Both the position numbers and the translations under genes were made by a program. From positions 1-64,000 of the forward strand of contig JAOCPU010000048.1 of the NCBI GenBank assembly GCA_035772785.1: a DNA stretch of 64,000 bases, written 5' to 3'. Below, piece by piece: positions 47,110 to 58,805 of the stretch. The notes beneath the pieces were generated by a model. The model saw only the letters and a program-made list of their open reading frames with translations. It was not told the DNA's origin and did not search any database. This stretch comes from Phlebiopsis flavidoalba (taxonomy: Eukaryota; Basidiomycota; Agaricomycetes; Polyporales; Phanerochaetaceae). Numbering within the stretch: the stretch's first letter is position 1; each line of letters opens with the position of its first letter.

Positions 47110-47881
47110 ATGCATCGCCTGGGCGGCGTAGGGCTAGCAGCCTTTGAACGACAACAGCAGTCACAACGATCTTTCGCAGAGCTCTCCAACGAGCTCTCGC
47201 AAGCACCACATCGACCACCTCCATGCCCAGCTCGACCATTTCCGCACCGCACTCGTGCGATTCGCAACGACGCACCGCGATAAGATCCGCAAGGACCCCA
47301 CCTTCCGGCACGCATTCCAGCGCATGTGCGCGTCGATCGGAGTCGACCCGCTCGCAGGGCCGCCGCGGCGCGGCGGGTGGTGGGGGGGAGGTCCTCAAAC
47401 CTCGGCGACTGGGTACCAGCACGCTTGAGCTCGGCTGTGCAGATCGTCGATGTCTGCGTGAGCACGCGCGCGCGCAACGGTGGGCTCATCGAGCTGGGCG
47501 AGCTCGTGCGCCTCGTGGGTCGCCTGCGCGCGGTCGAGGAGGGCACTATCACGAGGAAGACGTCATCGGCAGTATCAAGACCCTGAAGCCCCTCGGTGCG
47601 GGGTACGAGGTTATTGATGTGGGCGGGGGGAAGAAGATGGTGAGGAGCGTGGTGAAGGAGCTGGATGAGGATCAGTCGGTTGTACTCGCTATTGCGCAGG
47701 ACGAGGGAGGGAAGGTGTCGGAAGAGCTGCTCATGGCAAGAAGAGGCTGGGCTGTCGACCCGAGCTCGCGCAGCCGCTGGAGAACATGATGCTGCGCGAT
47801 GGCCTGTGCTGGCTCGACGACCAAGATGAATCCGGAAGACCTGCTTACTGGATCCCATCCGCCATGCACTGGGACGAGTAA
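47110..47881 (+). CDS. SNF8: ESCRT-II complex subunit VPS22
   Basis: Reads MHRLGGVGLAAFERQQQSQR and SFAELSNELS, then in a shifted frame HHIDHLHAQLDHFRTALV, FATTHRDKIRKDPTFRHAFQ and RMCASIGVDPLAG. A G-rich stretch follows, then LGDWV, AVQIVDVCVSTRARNGGLIE, LGELVRLVGRLR, EEDVIGSIKTLKPLGAGYEV, IDVGGGKKMVRSVVKELD, SEELLMA, and the C-terminus ENMMLRDGLCWLDDQ plus YWIPSAMHWDE with a stop at 47879-47881. This is the full winged-helix SNF8/EAP30 protein, about 255 residues as expected, which with VPS25 and VPS36 sorts ubiquitinated cargo into multivesicular endosomes. No introns are visible. Frame changes lie near 47205, 47385, 47555 and 47745. In a single-copy housekeeping gene they are most likely sequence errors. 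Confidence 0.9.
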
Positions 47882-49150
47882 ACCTGCGCCCTTCGTCCAC
47901 CGTCCTTTCCATCTTCACTTCTTTAAAAACCTTCGCCGACTTACCCTATCCCAGTTCCCAAACTCGCCCGCAAATCAATTAGACGCATGAGAACGTTCGT
48001 CGCGCAGACGACACGACACGCCCGGCCTCGTTATCTGATATTCCGCCGGCAGCCCACGTCGACCGGGCACGCAGTCCCACCGTCCCCGCACGCCCCACGG
48101 CCAATTTTGTAGTCGACGCATCCCCCTGTCCCGGTGCCCCACATCCAGCGCGCAGAAGCCCAAGTCCCACCGATCGCGTCCTTCCATTCGTGTACACGCG
48201 CTATCGCGCCCTCGCGAGCTATAAAACACGCATCGCACCCGCCGTAGTCGCACGCTCCGCCCCGCGTCTTCCCTTTGCAAGCCCGAGAGATGCGTTCATA
48301 CATCACGCTCTCGCCGCGAAAATGAGATCCTCGTGGTGATGGGGCCCTGTCACTCTCGAAATCTGGTGGATCGTCGTGAGGGAAGGGCACAGATAGCGTG
48401 CGGGATCTGCATTCATTTCAGCTTTGGCTACACGATAGGCCAGAAGACATTGGGTTGATACAGGGTTGCGAGGAGAGAGAGGATGGGAGGCAGAGGAGGG
48501 ATGAAGTTTGCTACGAAGTCAAAGTCCACAAGGGCTCTACGGGTTGTACAACATTTGTACGTACTACATGAATTGGTACATCAGTCTCAGTCAAGCCAAA
48601 TGCCATGCAACCCACTCTAACGTCCCTTGGAATTAAAATGATGTGATTTGTACCCACACCGAGAACAGAAACTGACTACCGATGACCAAACTAACAGCTG
48701 CACATCTGACTTGAGCATCTGACCCTAGAAAAGCCCATGTGGATTCAATTCGATGTTTTTGTTTTGTTTCTTGCCTGGACAGGCTCAATGGTGGAAAGCT
48801 ATTGGTGTTCCCTGTGGTGCGCCCCAACCGACAGCGTGGTGTCGCCGGCGGAGCTTGCGGCCAGAGGAAGACGACGGGACGCGCGCGAGTCGACCGACGG
48901 CGCGAATTTGGGGGATGTGGAAGATGCGCTGGAAGAACGGCTTCTTCGCAGAGTCGGCGGAGTGCGGCGAGTACTGAGACGGTGCTGCTGCGAGACGACG
49001 CGCGCGTGGCCGACAGTCGCGGTGCGCAGGGACGGCGCGCCTGGTTGCTGCATTGTGCGTCAGAATAGTCGCCTTACATGAAGAAGAGATGAACGCTCAC
49101 GATGATCTGGACTTTTTTGTCCCGGCGTGGGTAGGATGTAGTACGTACTC
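47882..49150. other. No supported gene
   Basis: Frames on both strands at 48737-49080 overlap and have biased, arginine-rich composition. No domain, intron or promoter was supported. Confidence 0.35.
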
Positions 49151-49199
49151 CCCGACGTCCGGCTCCCAGCATCGCTCACTGGTGAGTCCGAGCGTGATG

Positions 49200-50438
49200 C
49201 CGTGCGACTGCGTCACCTTACCCCCCCCCCCCCCACTTTTTCCCATGTCCATGCCCCGCCCGCCCACGCCCACGGCTACGTCCGGCCGCTGTGCGTCGGC
49301 GGCGGCACGTGGAGGGGTTGGCGCGCGGGAGGAGGCACGCCGGTGCTGCCGTGGGGGGGGTGATGCTGAGTCGCGGGCTGGGGCGCGGAGTGGGCCTGTA
49401 TGCGATCGAAGGCGCGGGGGCCGCGGGCGTGCGCGGACGGCGAGTAGACAATCTGTAGGACGGGCGGGGCATAGGTCGACCCGGCGTGTCTTGACGATGG
49501 CGCGTATACTATGGCGGGAGGAGAATAAGTATATGGCAACGCTGTGCCGGGGCGAGATGGATGCGCACCACCATGGGACACTGGGGCTGGTTGAGAATGG
49601 GTATATTGCATCGGGGGGCGACATGTGGCTGGTTTTGTGGATACATTCGTGGGAGTATAGGCGTTTGACGGGGACTAGGTGCATGTATTGTAGGTGGTTG
49701 TTGCGATATAGCAGGGTATGCGCCAACTAGGGGAATAGGTTGAGGATGGTGGATGGACTGCACAGTCGGCGCACGCGAGGCATGGTGAGAGCTGTGATGT
49801 GAAGAGGGGACGTGGGGGAAGTCTACGGCAGGCGCTACTGGGGGCCCGCCTTCATCTTGCGGGGAGGGGAGCACAACGATGTGCTCGGGCAAGGGGGGCG
49901 GGAGTACTGTGCGCTTGGCCAGGAGGGCCCATGAGCGGGCCCGACGCGTACGAGAGCGACGTTCTGACCATGCCGTGAGGGATATATGGGTACTGTGCTG
50001 CGGATGGATGATGTGGGCCGGCGCCATGTTGGAAAGAGGAATGTCCCATCGCAGGATGTGGCGGAACGACGTTGTCGAGAGGTGCGTCGCGGGGCCGATG
50101 TGGATATGGGTTTGCGTGGGGTTGCGACCTCGAGCGGGCGTGGTTAGAGCTGCTAGGGATTGGAATGTCCGGCCCGACCATCGTTCCAACGCAAAATCAT
50201 ACGTGGCGGGAGCGATTCATGGCTATCTTCAGAGTCGCTTGGGCCATAGCTTGGTGCGTCAGAGTCGACCTGAGAAGGGCGTTCTTTTTTCTGGGAGGGA
50301 GGTGAGAGGAGGGCGAGAGGAGCTTAACGTCGGGCCCACTCCTTCTTTAGTGTTGTTTTACCCCAGCGAGCAGTACGTACGGTCGCGAGCTGTGAGGAAC
50401 TCTCGAATGGCCTCCGAAGACGTGGTGTACTCCGTCAT
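49200..50438 (-). CDS. Proline/histidine-rich low-complexity protein with MTEY N-terminus
   Basis: The minus strand starts MTEYTTSSEAIREFLTARDR at 50438 and reaches a GTACGT donor. The next exon (after TTCTCAG) reads VDSDAPSYGPSDSEDSHESL and PPRMILRWNDGRAGHS. A long low-complexity part follows (PSSSNHARSRSQPHANPYPH, PPHPAMGHSSFQHGAGPHHP, YIPHGMVRTSLSYASGPLMG), changing frame and continuing with YTYSPPAIVYAPSSRH-like text down to about 49200. Composition suggests an intrinsically disordered protein. The N-terminal MTEY-x-[TS]S-[EP] helix is shared with the gene at 62105. TATA box 133 bp upstream. Function unknown. Confidence 0.5.
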
Positions 50439-50570
50439 GGCGAGCGTCGTCGGTAGAAGTGAAGACGAAGCTTGGGGTAACGTCGCTTAGGACGACCAAA
50501 GGCGTGCGAGCTTTGAACGGGCAAGAGCAGAGTCCCAGCAGAAGAGGACGCAGAGAAGCCAGGGCTACAG

Positions 50571-50577
50571 CTTTATA
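50571..50577 (-). promoter_or_regulatory. TATA box of the 50438 MTEY gene
   Basis: The minus strand reads TATAAAG, 133 bp before the ATG. Confidence 0.5.
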
Positions 50578-51387
50578 GAACCATCATCGGCGGTCCTTAA
50601 CGGGACAGAGCCCACCAGGCAAACCTTGGACACCATTTGCTGAGGTCATCAAGGAATCCGGTAAGGGAGAAGACTGGAAATACATCACGCGATAGACGTG
50701 ACTTGGGAGTCTGCGGCCTGATAATCTTCATTTAGGGCCGAGGAAAACGTGTTGAACGCGAGGCAAGGGACGCCATGGGTCTCGAAACCCGTTGTTCTGA
50801 GTTGGAGCCGCCTGGGACGCTCCGATTGAATCTAGGACAGGGTACCGTGGTAAGAACATGTACGCTCGCTGGTGTAGATGCTGTGGAGTACTTACAACAA
50901 ATGAAATCGTGCTGGACGGTCACCAGAGCTAGACGGACGTGGCGGTAATTATTTGGCAGTTATTTGGCACCGCCAGCGGTCTCCCAGCCTGAAATGCGCG
51001 CCACGTGGCCGTACGCCACCGCCGCCAGTCCGCCGCCAGCCTCCGTTAAAAACGGTCTCCCACCGTCCGCCACCATCTGCGTGAGTACCTGGCCCGGCCT
51101 TTACAGCTTGCCAGCCGCCGCTGACCACCGGCGACGCCGCCAGAAGCCGCCAGACTCGACGCCGACGTCCCACGCTTTCCTTCGCTCGGAGAATCCATGT
51201 GCGCCTCATGACCACCGTGGGCCAGCGCAGTCCAGCTGCTTGCTAGCTCTGTCCTGCCCTGCCAGCCACAGACAGCCGCTGCTGCTTGTCTCTGCCTACG
51301 TGGATTTCATCAAAATCTTCAAAGTTTTCCATCTCGTTGGCCTCCCGACCCGGGCACATAACCTCAACAGCCGGATAGGCTAGCTAT

Positions 51388-51951
51388 TTGGGTGGAATGT
51401 CCAGCCACGACTCTAAACCCACTTGTCTCCGCCCGGTCACAGCCTACCGACTATTGTTCGCCCGGCTGCCGACGCCAGAACCTAGCAGAACGAGATGGCA
51501 ACAAATGACAGGGGCTAACGCTGGACGCAGCCTCTTCATTTGCGTTCCTCGAGGCAACACATACGGGGTCCTCAACCGTACGTACAGCCGACTACGACAT
51601 TCGCACTCGCATGACCCCCATATCCGCCTTCCTCTTGCCTTCGCTCTAAACGATCTCATTCACTACAACCCCGAAGGGCATCCCACACCCCATGGACAAC
51701 CCTACCGGTCGGACCACCGCTCCCAGCCTTACGAAAACCAGGTCCTGCTGATCCCCTCCCGCGCCTTCAACGGGCAACGGCAACGCCTCTGGCGACCTGG
51801 AATCACTCACTCGGCCGCGAACGCATCGTTACACGCGATGGTCCGGCGAAGGCTTCATTTAATCAAAGTTCCTCGCCCGCGGACCAGTATTGTACAAGCG
51901 CTGAGAGAGATTACCTCCCAAAGGGACCGTTTCCATCCAGACGCATTGTAG
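51388..51951 (+). CDS. Hypothetical protein, 187-codon uninterrupted frame
   Basis: One continuous plus frame, MGGMSSHDSKPTCLRPVTAY through LNDLIHYNPEGHPTPHGQP to ITSQRDRFHPDAL. It is one of the longest unbroken frames in the window. It follows a C-rich stretch (50960-51300) with repeated CCGCCA words. No intron, promoter or domain recognised, so it may be chance. Confidence 0.3.
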   Translation: MGGMSSHDSKPTCLRPVTAYRLLFARLPTPEPSRTRWQQMTGANAGRSLFICVPRGNTYGVLNRTYSRLRHSHSHDPHIRLPLAFALNDLIHYNPEGHPTPHGQPYRSDHRSQPYENQVLLIPSRAFNGQRQRLWRPGITHSAANASLHAMVRRRLHLIKVPRPRTSIVQALREITSQRDRFHPDAL

Positions 51952-53556
51952 AAACTCAAGCAGAGCGCTCAGAACTCTCGACCGCAAACCGTCTTCCTTC
52001 TGTACGTGTCTACTCATTGCCGTGCGTATTGGATCTTGAAATTTGCTTTGCTTTACAGCAAGTGGCAAATAGCCAAAACGCAATTGAGCTGTAGAACCGT
52101 TTACGAATCTCGCGTTTACTGTGACACGTCTACATCCACCTTTCTCATAAAAAATGTCCTTTGGGCTAGGCGTATTTCATCCACTCGCACCACGCTGGCG
52201 AATTAGACCCAGCGAGACTCAGGATTTCGTCCGGATTTCAACCTTTCTCGCCAATTATGGTACTGATCACGGCGCTTTGCGTGAGTTCTCCCCATTTTTC
52301 GACATCTGCCCTCGCCATCGGACCGACCTGTGCAGCGTCTCGTCCAAAGTTTGACTGACACCCGGGGGAATCGTTCCTGAACTTCCCCAACACACTCCTC
52401 GCGTCCGTCTGCGCGCGCCGCGCCGCGTTCTGTGTTCTGCGACCTGCGTCGGCAAACGGAGGCCGCTCACCTTCGGAGCGACGCCTTTCCCGCCATCACG
52501 CCCTTGTGCTCATCTGCAAGAGCCTCCCCGCTGCCCAGTCACACTATCCCACGGCATGTGCACCATCGATGCCAATTGCAACGATATGACCACGCTCTAG
52601 ACTTTCGAGATGCCCCGATCGCGCACCCTCGCAGACAGACGTCATACTGCGTCGCAGCAACAGCGCGGCCTGCAGGCTCTTTCATATCGCGACAATGAAA
52701 TGCGCTATAGCAGATAGGAACCCATCGCTATGGGCGACAGTCGCGAGGACGTCCGGCGGCGTGACGTACGACGGCAGCCCTCCGGAGGACTGTGCGGCTG
52801 CAAATGATATGTCCTCGTGTGCGGATGACAGAGTGCATTTCTGGCTGAGGTGAGCTGAGCTGCGCTGTCCGAACGCTTGTTCTCGGGGCGGCCCAACGTA
52901 GTGCCCGAGCCTGAGCCTATGCCACCATGTCGTAAGTCTCGAGGACGTGTGACTATCCCAGCTGCCCGCTCGCCACCTAGGGCTTGCAAGCGACTCCAAC
53001 GGTGTCTCACGTTCTAAGCGCTTGCACCGGCGCGATTTCGATTGTCGAGTGTCTGCGTCATGGTGCTTGAACGTGTCTGGTTGAGAGATAGCCCGACGAC
53101 AACCTGACAAACACAGGTGACCCGCGCTTCGTAGGCGTTGTGGAGGCGCTAGAAGACAGTTTGTGGAATATCCCTCCCGCGCCCACGGTGGACGCTGCTT
53201 GATGCTCCATCGTGTCGGACTTTGCGAAGTGTGGGGTCGGGCTTCGAGGTTGTGGCGCAGTGGGATATCCGTGTTGTCCGAACGCGAGTTTCGCGAGTAT
53301 AGGCGGAACGTTCGGTCTTGTACGCCTTATGATTGATTTGCGCAGTTCGACTTTGAATTTGAGGGTGGTGAGATCGCAGCAGTATACCGGGCGTAAGATA
53401 GCATCGAGTAGTAGGCTCGTTATTGTTGACCGGTCGCAAAGATAAATATAGTACATCAGTTAGATAGTAATGCTTCAATTGCGGCATCGTGCCTCGTGAG
53501 CGACTGGCCCATCGGGCGAAGGTAGTTGATAGAGATTGGATGTGGCTAACCGAACA
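51952..53556. other. No firmly supported gene
   Basis: Minus-strand frames at 52682-53110 and 53058-53456 are moderately long but overlap and show no domain. A plus-strand segment near 53325 (MIDLRSSTLNL) echoes the minus-strand MIDLRSSEARL near 54530 across the MITE, possibly a diverged inverted duplication. Confidence 0.3.
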
Positions 53557-53558
53557 TA

Positions 53559-54260
53559 ATGGATGACTTTCCATAAGCATTTAGAGACAGTTTTGAAGCT
53601 TCCAGATCGTTCCAAACCTCTCCGAGTGGAGCGAGCGTGACAATTTCAAACTCCGCCCCGTTTCTAAACTGCGCTTCACCTCGCCAAACTGTTCCAGATC
53701 GTCGAAATCTGTAGAGGGGGGGGTACCCCCCTCTACAAACTTTTCTAAACGGCCACCAGTGTTCTAAACCGCTGAAAAAGGCAGGTAACCGCGGCCGACA
53801 CCCTCGAAATGGCAAAGGCGCGTTGATCCCATCATTTCCACCGCTCAGAACTTGGTCCGCCATCTTGCTCTGCGCGATACTCGACACCTCGCCCTCGACA
53901 TTATTCATGCCTTGCATCTGCATGGCTTACCGGCCTTCCTACTTGCCACATCTCGCGCGTAGTAGAAGACTTACAATTGCTGCGACAATCCCTTGGCTTC
54001 ATGATTAGATGCCATGCTCAATCTCCGTCTCGCTGCACAGGCAGCTGGCCACTCTACAGATGTATTTGAGTGCTTGCAGCAACTTCAATTACACCGTGAT
54101 TCAAAACCCCTGTCACTAGATCTGTAACTAAAACTCGTCGCTAAGACGAGTCGCATCAAGCTCACGGTTTTTTTGGAGCCATCACACACCTTGTCACACT
54201 GTTTGAAATTCCGAAATCTGGAGCAAACTGTCTCTAAAAATCTTATGGAAAGTCATCCAA
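53559..54260. mobile_element. 702-bp MITE with about 50-bp imperfect inverted ends and TA duplication
   Basis: The left end (ATGGATGACTTTCCATAAG, then ATTTAGAGACAGTTTTG) matches the reverse complement of the right end (TTGGATGACTTTCCATAAG, then TTTTTAGAGACAGTTTG) over about 50 bp with few differences. TA flanks both sides (53557-53558, 54261-54262). The interior has repeated TTTCTAAAC/GTTTAGA words and no transposase. Sequence is unrelated to the 403-bp MITE apart from the shared TA target. Confidence 0.8.
53711..53736. repeat. Long GC hairpin inside the 702-bp MITE
   Basis: GTAGAGGGG-type arm, central TA, and CCCCTCTAC-type arm, 26 bp in total, nearly self-complementary (eight G against six C). 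Confidence 0.8.
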
Positions 54261-54344
54261 TAGTCTGGATGTGAGTTATTATTCAGTTGGCATTAGCTCC
54301 AGTGCAGTCTGATAGGTCGCGTATGCGATGTCAATCAAATCTTC

Positions 54345-54839
54345 TTAACCGATGCACCAGTGGCAGATATCGAGCGATCGGCAATAGGATCGGCACACCG
54401 AAAAAAAGGAGAAAGCACCGACCGGCGAGGATAGAAGGTTGACGGGCAGATGTCGGACCCAGAAGGGCAGAGTCTGTTGCTCATGCAAGTGTATCGGATC
54501 GTCCGTTAGCCTCGCTTCCGAGCTTCGCAAGTCAATCATTGTCTGTCGAAACGGCGATTGAATGAGGCGAACGGTTCCTCGGCGCGAGTCAAACAAACCC
54601 GTTGAGCATCGTCTTCCAGTGAAGGCCTCTTGCGCGATGCGAAGCCTCGAGATATCGTCTAGAGTCCGGATTGTCGAGTCCAGCCGGGGCCGACTGAAAA
54701 GTAGCCTAGCTGTGGGATCGAGAAGTTCTTGAGGCTGGTCCGGTCGTTCCCGAAATAGATCAGTAAGCCAGTAAAAGTGGGCGTAAGGCGCGACGTGGGT
54801 GTTTGTAAGACGATATGCCGATAAAACCGTCAGCCGCAA
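54345..54839 (-). CDS. Hypothetical protein, 164-codon uninterrupted frame
   Basis: A continuous minus frame with natural composition: HVAPYAHFYWLTDLFRERPD, IRTLDDISRLRIAQEAFTG, FRQTMIDLRSSEARLTDD, and a hydrophobic C-terminal part ending SLDICHWCIG. No start context, intron or known domain could be confirmed. Confidence 0.35.
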   Translation of the reverse strand: MRLTVLSAYRLTNTHVAPYAHFYWLTDLFRERPDQPQELLDPTARLLFSRPRLDSTIRTLDDISRLRIAQEAFTGRRCSTGLFDSRRGTVRLIQSPFRQTMIDLRSSEARLTDDPIHLHEQQTLPFWVRHLPVNLLSSPVGAFSFFSVCRSYCRSLDICHWCIG

Positions 54840-56332
54840 TGATGGTTTGTGAAGTGAATAGTTCTTGGGCGCGAGTCGCGAGTCGAGTCGCTGGACGAGT
54901 ATCGCCTTAGCTAGGAACGCGTCTTGCGGAATGCGAGAACTCGCCCGAATCGTAGTTCTCTAAAGTGCATTAGCAAGGGTTGTCGCCGAAGATGCCCACA
55001 ATTGCTGACGCGCGATCGTTCTTCTTTTTCGCCTCGTACTAGCTCATCGAGGCTAACAAGTCGTTCAAGATACCAGGGAGGCTTGGCAGCGGATGCCGAA
55101 GTAAATGGCCGGTTCTAGATTGAGCTTTCAACATATCCAGGATTTGTTACGCCGTAACGGAGTGTGTTTGAAAGTCAACAAGGCGTCCTGCGGGGCTGAC
55201 AAGTCTGTTGTGGAGCCTAAAGATGCGTCCGTGCGCGGGGGCTGGCAAGGTGTTCCTAGAGGCCGGAGGTTGACAAGCTATGCGAAAGTAAGAGCGCGAG
55301 TCGGGTGCGAAAGGGGTGTACGCCATGTGCAGGACGTGCGAACGACCTCGTGTTATGCACGAAGGGCACCACCAACTTGCAGACTGGACGATTGGCGACC
55401 GAGGGTAGGGAGGACGATCGGCATAGCGTGGGCGGCGGCCAACTCCCCCATCGAAGAGTAGCAGAGTGGAGAGACGTACCGGGCCCGAGCCAACTCAGAA
55501 TCAAACGAGACGTTTGATACACAGAGGTCCCACCCCGCCCCAGACCACCGGACACCGACCAGGACCTCGACCAAGAGAGTCGAAACGACGACGACGAGCT
55601 AAGAAGATCGTCGACTAGGCTTCAGGATTGTGCGCGACCTTGAGTTGAAGGGCCGAGACGAGGGGACGACGAGGAGGAGAGGGAATAAGCGGGAGAGGAC
55701 TGAGGAGTGATGGTGGGGGTCGAAAGACAAGCCGTTGTTGCGTCCCCAAGTCGAACCAGCACCGGCTTTATACCTCGACGAGTGGCAGTGGCTGACTTCG
55801 GCCACCCGATCGACGGCTTCGACGCCAACATACGCCGGATTTGGCAGAACGAAGTTATATCTGGGGCTAGCCGCCGACTCATTGCCGGAGCGGCGCGGCG
55901 TAGAAGAGCCGTGCCGAGAACGGCCGGCGCCCAGTTGCCGGATTTGGGTTTGGGGGCGGGAGGTTGGTAGCCTCGTGGCTGCTGGCTGGCGTCGTCGGAT
56001 GCCAGCCGCGAGATGTATAACTGTCTGCACCCGCGCATTAGAATGAGTTAGCTCACAAGTTAGAGTAGCGATATGCTTACTTGTACGAGTAGTCTGACAA
56101 AATTCTCAGTTAAGTATAGCTGAGGAGCACGGCTTGCTCGGGACGAACGATGGCTCCAAACCTCTTGCATGAAGCTGGCTCTAGCATTCTATACCATGAC
56201 TAGCGCAAACGACGTTAGTGGTGAACGCGTACGACGCAAATGACGTCAGGTGCCGTTCAAGGATGTGCTTTGAACATCGTCCAGTCATGAGAACGACGAG
56301 ACACTCTCAACCATAAACACTCACCTCAGATA
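54840..56332. other. No firmly supported gene
   Basis: Overlapping frames on both strands, including minus 55622-56038 (basic, Ser/Pro-rich). No domains. A promoter for the plus-strand gene at 56333 should lie here, but no TATA was found. Confidence 0.35.
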
Positions 56333-57371
56333 ATGTCAGACCTTGTAACGTCCGTCGCCTACTCAACCGATTCGCCCTCGGGCACGCACCCGTTGGGTAC
56401 GCTCCCCATCAAGCTCCGTGCGATTCACGACGCAGGCTTCACCCACGTCGCAGCTCGGCTTCCCGATCCCGAAGCGTACGCATAACAAGAGTTGAATGGA
56501 GAATACAAGAAGCTGGAAGGCTCGGGTGAAGGGAATGCAGAAAGGTTGTGCGATGCGGCCGCAAGGAGAGTGAGGGGAATGTGCAAGGAGCGGGGAATCG
56601 AGGTTCTAGTGGTTGCACCGGTGCGTGCTTAGGTCGACTCTTGGTACGCCCACGACATTTGCGTAGGTTCTCAGAGTTTGAGAGGTACAGCGAGGATAAA
56701 CTTCGGCAAGAGTTGAGTCGCGCGCAGGTGTGGTCTGACGTTCTGAAGGTATGTGGTTGCACAAGGTCGTTCGTTGCGAGATTGTGGGGCAGTGATTCAC
56801 AAGGAGCATGGCTACACAATGCTTCAAGTCGAATCTTTAGACGATCCCATCCTCTTGCAGCAACGTCGATAAGATAGCCCAATATTTATGCAAGCTTGCA
56901 GACCATGCGGGGAAGCGGAAGCCTCAAATCAATATGCGCGGACACTTGAGAATGGGTGACGGATTTTTTCTCCAGCGCATACGAGATGAGATGTGGGCCT
57001 GGGGAGCGCATGTGTACGTCTATACCTAGCCCCTTCCAATCAGCCGCACTCACGTCTGACAGTGAGACATGGGAGCATACCTGGGAGGTTTGTAAACGTG
57101 TGGCAGACCTAATTTCGGCCTCTTAAAAAACATGGGACGACGCGGTCGCGCTGCTTCAGTAGCGTACTTCCAGCGGCTTTCATTCGCACTGGGCATCGGC
57201 GAGGGAAAGGTCCAAGGCGGTTTCGGCGGTCACTTGCCCGTGCTAAAAGTCGGCAAAGTAGTTCTGAAGACAGACTGGAGTGGGACATGGTCGTATGAGG
57301 TTTTACCTATGATGGGAGCGTATGGCCCGGGAGGCTGGAGGACGGAGGTGTGCCCGAAATTTTGGCAATGA
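56333..57371 (+). CDS. TIM-barrel sugar isomerase/dehydratase-like protein (AP_endonuc_2 superfamily)
   Basis: Starts MSDLVTSVAYSTDSPSGTHP, LGTLPIKLRAIHDAGFTHV, then (frameshifted) FP-DPEAYA, QELNGEYKKLEGSGEGNAER, MCKERGIEVLVV, LRQELSRAQVWSDVLKVCG, a YEM-W-WGAH region, ETWEHTWEVCKRV, and a C-terminal VVLKTDWSGTWSYEVL. The order (LPxKLxAIxxAGFTxVE, CKxxGLEVLVVxPF, TWExxWEVxxRVxxPNFGLCLD, W-G-WSYE) fits fungal xylose-isomerase-like barrel proteins such as 3-dehydroshikimate dehydratases, which feed shikimate/quinate catabolism. I infer the superfamily confidently and the enzyme only tentatively. Several single-base frame changes. Introns probably lie near 56620-56680 and 57050. Confidence 0.65.
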
Positions 57372-58733
57372 AAGCACAAATGATAGTGATTGGCGAGTTG
57401 AGAAACGATCTGTGAGTAGCATCCCCCCGCGCGAGAGGGTTTGAACTCGTAAAGCTATGCGTATTGCAAAGAAACAGGAGGGATAGTATAAGTGACGATC
57501 CGAATTGGAGGCGAAATAGACAGCCGCAGACGCGCGATGGTCCGTGGGAATAAAGTATTACGTAAGTTTGGCTGGCCGCCGACCAGCTGGCTGACGCGCG
57601 GCCCTTTCGGTCTCTCATCTCGTTTCGACCTCACCCAATTGTAAAGGATGCACCCAGTGCCCTGACGAAGAGAAGAAGAGCTGAAGCCGTAAACTTTGTT
57701 TCCCGAATTAACTCAAATATCTTGAAGCTTCATGACAGTATCGCACCTGCGAAGCCAACCTTAGTCCTGTACACAGGTGAGGAGTTGACAAAAGTGGATG
57801 GCGTAGCGACTTGCGTTGACCATGTATGTTTTAATGTAGTAACTGCTCTCTGATGCGCTCGACGCCTGTGGAGCTCTGCAAGTGCATTGCTGGGCCCAAC
57901 GATCATTGAAACAATGCACGCGAGGTCGACCCCATCGTGCTCTGATGAGTCTTCGGTGCCTTATGGAGGCAGATCGCTCCTTGGCATAGTCCGGAATTTC
58001 CAGAAATTCGAATGAGCAGTCGAGGATACAATCGTTTCGCGAGTTTGAATCCGTGAAACCCGTCAAGGCATTGTTTCTCCCGACATCATCGCGAATTGGG
58101 AATGGGAATCTGTGCATGATTTCCGGACCCACCAAGTTACATATCGTACGTTACGCCCCGCCACTGTGGCCGTCTGAACCTCTCTAACATAGCATATAGG
58201 GCACTAAATGTGTCTGTAGTGATATCGTTTGGAGATTTAGGCTCCTGAGCTTGAAGGGCGATGGGAACATCTTTTATGAACGCATGTACAAGACCACGAG
58301 ACATAGGATAAACACCGCGCATCGGATGTTTTGTGTAGGCCAACCCTCGGCCCTCAAAGCCTATCGTCATATAAGCAGCATTACGCCTCCGCGATCTCTA
58401 CTCAATCAGGTCTCCGACGAACACTTTCAAGCTGGTCAGCAATTACGCGCACATCGACCACAACTGGAACATATATGTCCGGAATAATTATATTTCCTCA
58501 TGGTATGTCCGCTCTTTGAGACCATGCAGCCGTGTCAACTCACCAACATGCTCTCAAGTTCCTGAGAGCAATGCCCTCGCGCTCCCTATATGTCAACCCG
58601 GGCGGCGTTCTGTTCCGTCCTTTCGATGATCGAGGAAGGTCCCGAGCCAAAAGGATCGCTGTGGATCAGCAAATCATCCGCTCTCGTGGTATAACCTCGA
58701 ACATCTGTGCAATCTTAGGCGCTTCTAGCGGTC
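57372..58733. other. No firmly supported gene
   Basis: Two minus-strand frames at 58137-58370 (RGVYPMSRGLVHAFIKDVPI) and 57761-58135 may be exons of one minus-strand gene, but no splice sites or domain confirm it. Confidence 0.3.
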
Positions 58734-58740
58734 TATAAAG
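58734..58740 (+). promoter_or_regulatory. TATA box of the LysM gene
   Basis: TATAAAG 66 bp before the ATG at 58806. Confidence 0.6.
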
Positions 58741-58805
58741 ACCCGCTGAGGGAGCTTGTATACTGCACCTTGGCCCATTCGTCAAGCGTCAGTACTACAC
58801 AGAAG

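Noticed and set aside
46944..47918. 324-codon minus-strand open frame
   Set aside because: It is the antisense shadow of SNF8, whose plus-strand motifs are unambiguous. High GC makes long shadow frames likely.
49053..49730. 225-codon plus frame
   Set aside because: Arginine/glycine-rich antisense shadow of the low-complexity minus-strand MTEY gene.
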